From Erythrobacter colymbi (lineage in GTDB: Bacteria; Pseudomonadota; Alphaproteobacteria; Sphingomonadales; Sphingomonadaceae), in the NCBI RefSeq assembly GCF_002155685.1, contig NZ_MUYK01000006.1, positions 1 through 64,000 of the forward strand: 64,000 bases of DNA. The letters are read 5' to 3'. The notes beneath the pieces are model-generated. The model saw only the letters and a list, made by a program, of their open reading frames with translations. It was not told where the DNA came from and did not search any database. Positions 33,701 to 40,200 of the stretch are shown here, one piece after another. Each line of letters starts with the position of its first letter. Positions within the stretch are counted from its first letter, which is position 1. The translations under genes and the position numbers were made by a program.

Positions 33701-34034
33701 CCCGTGGTTCCACAAGGTCGACTTCGCGCTGCGTCAGGAAGTGCCCTTCGTGCTCGGTGGCAAGATCGAACTGTCGGCTGAAATGGAGAACGTCCTCAAC
33801 TTCATCGACAAGGACTGGGGCTCGCTGCGTCAGCTCACCGGCAACGTGCCGCTGGTCAACGTGACCTGCCTGCGTACCGCCGACGATCCCACGGCGGTTG
33901 CCACCCTGGCCCAGCCGTGCGTGCAGTATCTCTACTCCAACCGCTCGGGCTCGACCTTCCAGCAGCCGACCCTGCCGCCGCCGTCGGCGGCCTCGTACTG
34001 GGGCGTCCGCTTCGGGGTCCGCGTGAAGTTCTGA
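30735..34034 (+). CDS. TonB-dependent outer-membrane receptor, Oar-type
   Basis: 1099 residues. Signal peptide of 25 residues (cleavage TPAFA-QE), a carboxypeptidase-regulatory-like domain (about 28-115) as in Oar proteins, a TonB-box-like IVVTGTRTR (about 121-129), a plug domain, and a long beta-barrel ending in the outer-membrane signature GVRFGVRVKF. Imports an unidentified large substrate using TonB energy. The ATG at 30735 was chosen over one 207 bases upstream because the signal peptide starts there and AGGGG precedes it. Codon use is like highly expressed genes (few rare codons). A terminator follows at 34062. Confidence 0.93.
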   Translation: MKLKYLLAASIVSLAATTTIATPAFAQETTSSVRGDVVDQSGNPVIGATVVVTHVPSGTTSTQTTDGEGGFNAAGLRLGGPFTVEVSAPGFETVTQEIGFLTAGQAQRISVALAEEGQTIVVTGTRTRSAITLSTGAATTLNARDIAGIANVNRDIRNLAARDPLVSIDPTNNSISIAGQNNRFNRFTVDGVAFGDPFGLEAGGLVSGRGPIPIDAIGEFSVETAPVDIQQGFFAGGAINAQLKSGGNRFTFLGAAFYQDDSLRGTKSRNFNRVGAFESQIYTAQVTGPIIKDKLFFSVTYERTRDTVPADVAPSQLNITDAQLTQINDIAKNVYNFDTGGVPTDVVESDDKLVTKLDWNIADGHRLTATYIWNESSALAGQTGTGQITATNPTFFLLSNNYTLGAKNHFGIIQSNNQWSDSFSTQLRVSYADYVRLQVPVGGNRDFGEFLVCLDPTSAGSTTACTPGTRQLRFGPDFSRQANELDSQSLAIEFAATLKLNNHSVKFIAERRRQDVRNLFAQGVSGTFYFDSVADLQARRANQVTVASPLRGGIETVTADFQNNSWTFGIMDTIDVTDNLTVVAGMRYDLFDTPDRPFFNQDFFNRYGFANTATLNGRDLFQPRFGVNWKPTDRLQIRGSAGIFGGGSPLVWISNNYSNPGPLLGSAVATRLANGTFTLTGLSGLTPAQVQSLGAATLNNVSGGTGIPNDVRAGLASGGASNARTNALDPNFEPLSQWRLSGSIDYEADLGFLGDGWNFGADVIYSNVRNGLEWTDLRSVPNGELPDGRTRYDLLPGVQASNNFDMLLTNTSAGDSWNAVARFSKRWDSGFFLNGAYTYSRVTDGNPGTSSVAFSNYTGSQNLDPNFSAIGTSDFQRDHSFRLNLGYDSELFGDNNTRIELFYNGRSGRRYSYTFADQPAGNNVRSTVFGVLGTNSRYLLYVPDVSSRTADPNVIYAANFDFTNFQKFVLNSELKDYQGEVADKNIAKSPWFHKVDFALRQEVPFVLGGKIELSAEMENVLNFIDKDWGSLRQLTGNVPLVNVTCLRTADDPTAVATLAQPCVQYLYSNRSGSTFQQPTLPPPSAASYWGVRFGVRVKF

Positions 34035-34061
34035 TCTCGCGCGAGCTTCGGCTGAAACACG

Positions 34062-34092
34062 AAAGGGCGGTCCGGCAACGGGCCGCCCTTTT
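34062..34092 (+). terminator. Intrinsic terminator after TonB receptor gene
   Basis: AAAGGGCGG...CCGCCCTTTT: a 7-bp GC stem with an extra CC/GG pairing inside, flanked by A-run and T-run, 28 bases after the stop. Could also terminate the convergent kinase gene that ends at 34151. Confidence 0.85.
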
Positions 34093-34150
34093 GCTTTGGG
34101 GGATGCAGCGGCGGGAGGACGCGTAGCGGAGCTTTGCCCGGCGGGCGCTG

Positions 34151-37018
34151 TCAGCCCTGCGGGGCGGGCGAGAGCGCGTCGTGGGCCTGCGCCGCATCGA
34201 GCAGCGCCCGCGCCAGCGCGATGCAGGTTGCCCCGCTCTCGCCCGTGACCAGCGCCCGTTCGAGCGCTCCGGCGGAGCGGCCCAGCGCGGGTTCGCCGAA
34301 CATCGCCGCCGTGCCCGCCAGCTTGTGCAGCAGCCGTGCGAGATCGCCGGCTGCATCGGCCGCATCGTCGTTCGCGGGCCGTGCCGTCAGCGTGCCGCCT
34401 GCCAGCCCCGCCGCGACCGCCGCCAGCGTCTCGCGCCGCCGCGTCTGCCAGCGCGCGATCAGGCGCGGCGAGCGGGCGAGGGCCGAGGCGCGTTCGGCTG
34501 CGGGCAGGCGGGCGGGCGACCAGGGCAGCGGCCCGGCCTGCTCGGCCTCGACGATCCGGGTTGGTAGCCAGCGCTGGAGCGCGCGGGCGAGCTGGGTGAA
34601 GACGACCGGCTTGGCGAGGTGCCCCTGCATCCCCGCCGCCCGCGCCGCGGCAACATCCTCGGGATAGGCGTTGGCGGTCAGCGCGATCACGGGGAGCAGG
34701 CCCGGGCCGATCCCTTCAGACCGGATCGCGCGGGTCGCGGCGAGCCCGTCGCAATCGGGCATCTGCACGTCCATCAGCACCAGATCATAGGGCCGCCCGC
34801 GCATGATCGAATCGATCACCATCGCGATTGCCTCGTTGCCGTCATGCGCGACATCGACCTCCTGCCCGCAGCGGGTGAGCATCTCGGTCATCAGCTCGCG
34901 GTTGATGTCGTGATCCTCGGCGAGCAGGATGCGTGCGGGCGCCAGCGCGGCAGGGGGCAGGTCCGGCGTGGGCAGCGGCGCGGCGATGGCGGCATCGGGC
35001 AGCGCGTCGGGCGCGGGCATCGGCGGGGCGAAGGCGGCGGGCAGCACCAGCGTGAAGCGCGAGCCTTCGCCCGGCGTGCTCTCGACCTCGATCCGCCCGC
35101 CGAGCAGCACCGCGAGCTGGCGGCTGATCGAAAGGCCCAGTCCCGTCCCGCCGAACCGCCGCGCGGTGCTGGCCTCGGCCTGGGTGAAGGGGTGGAAGAT
35201 CGTCTCCAGCTGGAGCGGGCTGATGCCGATGCCGCTGTCCGCCACGGTGATCCGCACGTCCTGCCGGCTGACGCGGTAGCTGACGCGGATATGCCCGGCC
35301 TCGGTGAACTTCACGGCATTGCCGATCAGGTTGAGCAGGATCTGCCGCAGCCGCAGGCCGTCGGTCAGCAGCCACGGCGCGCTCTCGCCCGCGTTGCCCT
35401 CGCCTTCCAGCGTCAGCGCCAGCCCCTTGCGCGCCGCGGCGGGGCGGTGGAGCGCGGCGCATTCGGCGATGCTCGCGCCCAGATCCACCGGCGCACGGTC
35501 GATCGCGAATTGCCCGCTCTCGATCTTGGAGAGGTCGAGCACGTCGTTGAGGAGCATCATCATCGAGCGGCCCGACTGCACGATCAGCTCGGCAAAGCGG
35601 CGCTGGTCTTCCTCGAGATCGCCTTGCAGCATCAGCTCGGCAAAGCCCAGCACGCCGTTCATCGGGGTGCGGATCTCGTGGCTCATGTTGGCGAGGAATT
35701 CCGATTTGGCGCGCGCCGCGTTCTCGGCGTGGCGGCGTGCGCGGGTGAGCAGCAGCTCGAGCTCGACCCGCTCGGTCACGTCGCGCGCGGCGACCACCAC
35801 GCCTTCTGGCGCGCCGGTATCGGGATTGCGCACCAGCGCGCAATCGGCCTCGAGAAAGACGGGCGAGCCATCGGCAGCGTCGGCGAAGCGGCGGTAGGTC
35901 ACCCGCTCGCGCTCGGAACTGCCGTCGATCAGGCGGGAGAGGGCCTGGGTGGTGCGATCGTGCGATTCGGGGTGGAGCCGCGCGCTGGCATGGCGGCCGA
36001 GATAGGTCTCGCGCGGGGCCCCCATCACCTCGGTCACCGAGGGCGAGGCATAGGTGCACACCCCTGCCAGATCATAGCACAGGATCGCGTCGCTGATGTT
36101 CTCGGCCAGCAGATCGACCTCGCGCTTGCCGATCTCGAGCCGCTTGAGCATCCGGTCGCGCCCGGCGAGAATCGCGGCTACGGGAAGCCCGGTGAGAAAA
36201 TTGGCCGCGACGAAGGCCTGGAGCAGGTGGAGCTGCGCGATGCCGCCCGCGCTCGCCCCGGCGATCGGACCGTGGCCGAGGAAGGTCATCACGCCGGCCA
36301 CCACCGCCACGCCGCCGATATTGAGCGCCGAGCCGAGGCTGCCGAGCCGGAAGGCGTGCAGCAGCGTGATCGGCTGGATCAGGAACATCAGCGGATAATG
36401 CGTCTGGTTGAAGACGAGGAAGGCGCTGACCATCCCCCCTGCCAGCAGGATCGTGCTTTCCAGCGGGCGCGCGGGAGCGGGCGGCAGGCGTCCGCGCCAG
36501 CGATCGACCAGCAGCAGCGCCGTCGGCACGATCAGCAGCATCGCCATGCTGTCGGTCAGGAACCACGCGACCCCGCCGGCGCGCAGCGCTTCGAGGCTGT
36601 CGCCCATCACCGGCACCACGACCAGCGCCGAGAGCACGGGGCCGATCAACCCGCCCGCCCAGACGAAGCGGGCGAGATCGGCGAGACGATTCATGTCGGG
36701 CAGGCTGCGTCCGGCGACGCGGGTGAGCGCAACGACCGCAACGATCTCGACCACGTTGGCGAGCGAGAACACCAGCGCCACGCGGTCGGGCAGCTGCACC
36801 ACGACATTGGCGGCGAGGCTGGCGGCGAAGCAGGCGGCGAGGAAGGGCAGTTCGTTGCCCAGCCGGCGGCGCAGCAGGAAGGCGACCGCGCAGGCATTGG
36901 GCAGCCAGATCGGGCTGACGGTCTCCCCCGCATGGGCGAGCAGCAGGCTGAGGCAGGCGACCACGACATAGCCAGCCCCGCCGATCAGCGCGGCGGCGAG
37001 GCTGGCGCGGTCGATCAT
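34151..37018 (-). CDS. MASE1-PAS hybrid histidine kinase with receiver and HPt
   Basis: 955 residues from ATG 37018. Domains in order: MASE1 membrane sensor with about eight helices (1-290), PAS (about 300-420), HisKA with H-box EFLANMSHEIRTPMNG (His near 447), HATPase (DSGIGI, FGGTGLGLSI), receiver with phospho-Asp in LVLMDVQMPD (about 748), and a C-terminal HPt with His in LLHKLAGTAAMF (about 898). A complete phosphorelay in one chain. The ATG has no good RBS; in-frame TTG (about 37057) and GTG (37246, with AAGGGGG before it) would lengthen the N-terminus. Signal and output unknown. Confidence 0.88.
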   Translation of the reverse strand: MIDRASLAAALIGGAGYVVVACLSLLLAHAGETVSPIWLPNACAVAFLLRRRLGNELPFLAACFAASLAANVVVQLPDRVALVFSLANVVEIVAVVALTRVAGRSLPDMNRLADLARFVWAGGLIGPVLSALVVVPVMGDSLEALRAGGVAWFLTDSMAMLLIVPTALLLVDRWRGRLPPAPARPLESTILLAGGMVSAFLVFNQTHYPLMFLIQPITLLHAFRLGSLGSALNIGGVAVVAGVMTFLGHGPIAGASAGGIAQLHLLQAFVAANFLTGLPVAAILAGRDRMLKRLEIGKREVDLLAENISDAILCYDLAGVCTYASPSVTEVMGAPRETYLGRHASARLHPESHDRTTQALSRLIDGSSERERVTYRRFADAADGSPVFLEADCALVRNPDTGAPEGVVVAARDVTERVELELLLTRARRHAENAARAKSEFLANMSHEIRTPMNGVLGFAELMLQGDLEEDQRRFAELIVQSGRSMMMLLNDVLDLSKIESGQFAIDRAPVDLGASIAECAALHRPAAARKGLALTLEGEGNAGESAPWLLTDGLRLRQILLNLIGNAVKFTEAGHIRVSYRVSRQDVRITVADSGIGISPLQLETIFHPFTQAEASTARRFGGTGLGLSISRQLAVLLGGRIEVESTPGEGSRFTLVLPAAFAPPMPAPDALPDAAIAAPLPTPDLPPAALAPARILLAEDHDINRELMTEMLTRCGQEVDVAHDGNEAIAMVIDSIMRGRPYDLVLMDVQMPDCDGLAATRAIRSEGIGPGLLPVIALTANAYPEDVAAARAAGMQGHLAKPVVFTQLARALQRWLPTRIVEAEQAGPLPWSPARLPAAERASALARSPRLIARWQTRRRETLAAVAAGLAGGTLTARPANDDAADAAGDLARLLHKLAGTAAMFGEPALGRSAGALERALVTGESGATCIALARALLDAAQAHDALSPAPQG

Positions 37019-37435
37019 CCCGGTGGCGATCCCGATGCGGCCGAGCCAGTGCTGCAAGCCTGCGCCGCGGACGGGCGCGGTCTGCCCTGCGGCGGAGAAG
37101 GCGGAACCCGGCGGGGCTGTGCCCGTCCCTCCGCCCCCGGTCGCGGCCCGCGCGAACCCGCGCAGACGCGCTTGAGGCTTTCTGCCTGAGGTAGAGGTCG
37201 CACCCGCACTCGCGCCCGCATCCGCGCCAAGCGCGTGCGAGGGCACCGCCCCCTTGGGAGCGCTGTCGGCGGCGGCATCGGCCGGATCGTCTCCGCCGTG
37301 CCGATCGTGATCCAGTGCGCGCTCGATCGCTGCGCTCCATCGCCAATTTGTGCTGGGCTGGTATAGAGGGTCTGGGGCGTAATGCCGGGACAACTGTCTC
37401 CGGAATGGAGCAATCTCGGGAGCGGGCAGGCGGGA
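37019..37435. other. Divergent region between hybrid kinase and TonB-like gene
   Basis: About 420 bases. On the minus strand the kinase frame stays open to beyond 37246, giving an Ala/Gly/Ser-rich, low-complexity peptide that may or may not be translated. On the plus strand an in-frame ATG at 37382 could extend the TonB-like protein by 18 residues. The sequence around 37330-37380 (AATTTGTGCTGG, TATAGAGG) is the most AT-rich and is the likely promoter zone. No repeat or palindrome of note. Confidence 0.5.
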
Positions 37436-38161
37436 ATGGCGAGCGAGGGACCTTACAGCACGCAGAAGCGGCGGCTCAGCTGGCCGCTGGTCGCCGGGCT
37501 GGTGCTGCTGCATATCGCCGGGCTCTACGGCCTCGCCCGCGTCTTCGCGCCCGATATCACCGCGGCGGTCGAGGAGCAGGTGGCCTCGGTCTTCACCGTC
37601 ACCATCACCGCCCCCGCCGATCCGCCGCCGCCCGAGAACCAGCCCGTCCCCGACGAGGGCGCACAGGGCGACCCAGGGCGCGATGCGGTGGCCAAGCCCG
37701 TCACCGCGCAGCCGCCCAAGGTGCGGGTGAAGAACGATGCGGCGCTGCCCAAGGCCTCCTCCACCGGCACGGCCCCGCGCGCAGGCGCGGCCGCAGCGGG
37801 CGATGGCACGGGCGCGGCGGGCAGTGGCGAGGGCACCGGCAGCGGCAATGGCGGCAACGGGCGCGGCGGGGTGGCGGTTACGAAGCCCGTCCACATCTCG
37901 GGCAAGATCGACAATGCGCGCGATTTCCCCGTGCCCCCCGGCGGGCGCGAGGCGCGCATCGGTACGCAGGTGATCGTGCGGGTGATCGTCGGCACCGATG
38001 GCCGCGCGCGCAATTGCGCGGTCGTCCGCCCCAGTCCCGATCCGCAGGCCGACCGCATCACCTGCGAGCTGGTCGAGGGCCGCCTCGGTTTCCGCCCCGC
38101 AATGGATGCGAACGGCAATCCGGTCGCCGCGCCGTTCTACTGGCGCCAGCAATGGTTCTGA
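37436..38161 (+). CDS. TonB-like energy transducer
   Basis: 241 residues: short basic N-terminus, one membrane helix (about 15-35), a Pro- then Gly/Ser/Ala-rich spacer (DPPPPENQPVPDEG; GDGTGAAGSGEGTGSGNGG), and a TonB C-terminal domain with VIVRVIVGTDGRARNCAVVRPS and ending FYWRQQWF. Two Cys (NCAV, ITCEL) may form a periplasmic disulphide. It spans the envelope and transfers proton-motive energy to outer-membrane receptors, perhaps including the receptor at 30735. ATG 37436 follows GGCGGGA; an upstream ATG at 37382 is an alternative. Confidence 0.85.
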   Translation: MASEGPYSTQKRRLSWPLVAGLVLLHIAGLYGLARVFAPDITAAVEEQVASVFTVTITAPADPPPPENQPVPDEGAQGDPGRDAVAKPVTAQPPKVRVKNDAALPKASSTGTAPRAGAAAAGDGTGAAGSGEGTGSGNGGNGRGGVAVTKPVHISGKIDNARDFPVPPGGREARIGTQVIVRVIVGTDGRARNCAVVRPSPDPQADRITCELVEGRLGFRPAMDANGNPVAAPFYWRQQWF

Positions 38162-38270
38162 TCCGCCGCGTCAGGCCGCGCGCGACGTGCGCCGGACGGG
38201 CGAGATCGCAGTAGCATCCCGGAGCGCGGCTGATATACCTCGGCCAAGCGAACTGGGGGCTTTGCGCAAC

Positions 38271-39311
38271 GTGTCGGTAATCCATCCCGTAATCCTGTGC
38301 GGCGGCAGCGGCACGCGGCTGTGGCCTGTCAGCCGCAAGGCCATGCCCAAGCCGTTCCTCCCGCTTGTGGGCGAGGAGACGCTGTTCGAGCAGGCGGTGC
38401 GCCGCGTGGCGGGCGATGACCGTTTCGCCCCGCCGCTGGTGATCGCGGGCGCGGATCATGCCGGGCTCATCATGGCACAGCTCGGGCAGAGCGACGGCGC
38501 GCGGCTGGTGATCGAGCCGATGGCGAAGAACACCGCCCCGGCCATCGCGCTCGCCGCCGCGCTGCTGCCCGCGGACGACGTGATGCTGGTCTGCCCGAGC
38601 GACCACCACATCGCCGACAGCGCCGCCTTCCGCTCCGCCGCGCTTGCCGCCGCAGCGCTGGCGCGCGAGGATTACCTCGTCAGCTTCGGCATCGCTGCCG
38701 ACCGCCCCGAGACCGGCTACGGCTATCTCCAGCGCGGCGAGCCGCTGCCCGGCGGGTTTGCAATCAGGCGCTTCGTCGAGAAGCCCGATCTCGCCCGCGC
38801 GCAGGAATATCTCGCCAGCGGCGACTATTCGTGGAACGGCGGGATCTTCGCCTTCCGCGCCGGGCATCTGCTGGCCGAGCTTGCCGCGCACCGCCCAAAC
38901 ATGGCGCGGCTGGTCGCCGAGGCTGTGGCGGGCGGGCGCACCGAGGGCGCGCAGTTCCTCCCCGCCGCCGGGCCTTTCGCCGCCATCGAAGGCGATTCCA
39001 TCGACTATGCCGTGATGGAGAACACCGCCCGCGCCGCGATGGTGCCTGCCGACATGGGCTGGTCCGACATCGGCAACTGGGCCGCGCTCGCCGAGGCTCT
39101 GGGCGGCGAGGCCGATAGCGACGGCAACATCGCCCGTGGCCGCGCCGACCTTGCCCACTGCCGCGACGTCTTCGCCTGGAGCGATGGCCCGCGCATCTCC
39201 GCCGTGGGCCTCGAGGGGGTGACGATCATCGTCAGCGGTGACGAGGTGCTGGTCACCTCGCGCGACGGGGCGCAGGCGGTCGGCACGCTGCCCGGAGCCG
39301 CCAACCAGTGA
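38271..39311 (+). CDS. manC: Mannose-1-phosphate guanylyltransferase
   Basis: 346 residues from GTG 38271. Nucleotidyltransferase signature ILCGGSGTRLWPVSR (7-21) and KPFLPL, then VCPSDHHI and the FVEKPD motif, as in type II GDP-mannose pyrophosphorylases. Makes GDP-mannose from mannose-1-phosphate and GTP for surface polysaccharide. No fused isomerase domain is present; a separate manA follows and overlaps the stop. GTG was preferred to TTG 38262 because GGGGGC lies at proper distance (about 11 bases). Confidence 0.92.
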   Translation: MSVIHPVILCGGSGTRLWPVSRKAMPKPFLPLVGEETLFEQAVRRVAGDDRFAPPLVIAGADHAGLIMAQLGQSDGARLVIEPMAKNTAPAIALAAALLPADDVMLVCPSDHHIADSAAFRSAALAAAALAREDYLVSFGIAADRPETGYGYLQRGEPLPGGFAIRRFVEKPDLARAQEYLASGDYSWNGGIFAFRAGHLLAELAAHRPNMARLVAEAVAGGRTEGAQFLPAAGPFAAIEGDSIDYAVMENTARAAMVPADMGWSDIGNWAALAEALGGEADSDGNIARGRADLAHCRDVFAWSDGPRISAVGLEGVTIIVSGDEVLVTSRDGAQAVGTLPGAANQ

Positions 39312-40108
39312 CGGCGCGCCAGCTTCCTACGAAGATGGTCGCCAAGGTCTGGGGGCGCGATGTGCTGCCCCCTCCCTTCGCCGCGCCGGAGGGCGAGAGG
39401 ATCGGCGAGATCTGGTTCGAGCCGCCGCCCGAAGTCCCGGACGTGCTGGTCAAGTACCTGTTTACGAGCGAGAAATTGTCGGTGCAGGTGCACCCGTCCG
39501 ACGACACCGCACAGGCGGGCGAGGCGGGGAAGGAGGAGTGCTGGCTGGTGCTCGATGCCGAACCCGATGCGCGGCTCGCCATCGGGTTCGAGCGCGTGGT
39601 GACGCCCGGGGAGATCGCGGCGGCGGCGCGGGACGGCACCATCGAGAGCCTGCTCACCTGGCACCCCGCCAAGGCCGGTGACCTGTTCTACCTCCCCGCC
39701 GGGACGGTCCACGCCATCGGGCCGGGCCTGTCGCTGGTCGAGGTGCAGCAGACCAGCGAGACCACATTCCGCCTCTACGACTACGGCCGCCCGCGCGAGC
39801 TGCATCTGGAGCGCGGGTTGGAAGTGGCCGAGGGTGTTCCCTACGCCGCGCGGCACAAGCGCACCGTCGCCGACGGGCAGACCCTCGTCGATGGCCCGCA
39901 CTTCCGGCTCGACCGGATCGCGGGCGCGCCCGATGCCGCCACCTGTGCCGCCTATCCCGGCGCGCTGCTGGTGCTGCCGCTGGAGGGCGAGGTTGCCGCC
40001 AAGGACGGCTCGGCCAAGGCAAGCGCGGGCGAGTGTCTGGTGGCAGGCGGGCTCGATACCCTCGATTTCAGCGCGGCCGGGATCACCCTTCTCACCCGCA
40101 GCTCCTGA
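39308..40108 (+). CDS. manA: Mannose-6-phosphate isomerase, class I
   Basis: 266 residues from GTG 39308, which overlaps the manC stop (GTGA). Zinc ligands are in SVQVHPSDD (His), GKEECWLVL (Glu) and PAGTVHAIGPG (His), the cupin pattern of class I phosphomannose isomerases. Interconverts fructose-6-phosphate and mannose-6-phosphate, feeding manC. Shorter than the 390-residue E. coli enzyme, like many alphaproteobacterial ones. Phosphomannomutase, needed between the two, is not in the window. Confidence 0.9.
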   Translation: MTARQLPTKMVAKVWGRDVLPPPFAAPEGERIGEIWFEPPPEVPDVLVKYLFTSEKLSVQVHPSDDTAQAGEAGKEECWLVLDAEPDARLAIGFERVVTPGEIAAAARDGTIESLLTWHPAKAGDLFYLPAGTVHAIGPGLSLVEVQQTSETTFRLYDYGRPRELHLERGLEVAEGVPYAARHKRTVADGQTLVDGPHFRLDRIAGAPDAATCAAYPGALLVLPLEGEVAAKDGSAKASAGECLVAGGLDTLDFSAAGITLLTRSS

Positions 40109-40116
40109 AGCGCCGC

Positions 40117-40132
40117 TGTTTCACGTGAAACA
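40117..40132. promoter_or_regulatory. parS: Perfect parS site (ParB binding)
   Basis: TGTTTCACGTGAAACA, the exact 16-bp chromosomal parS palindrome, extended to 22 symmetrical bases (40114-40135) by flanking CGC/GCG. It starts eight bases after the manA stop, in the gap before the convergent phytochrome gene. Chromosomal parS sites cluster near oriC and are bound by ParB (established knowledge). Confidence 0.92.
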
Positions 40133-40200
40133 GCGCAAAATGCCGCCGCGAGACGGGGTCTGGCCCGCGCTGGCGGGGGTCTGGGCCGCGCTGGAGCCGC

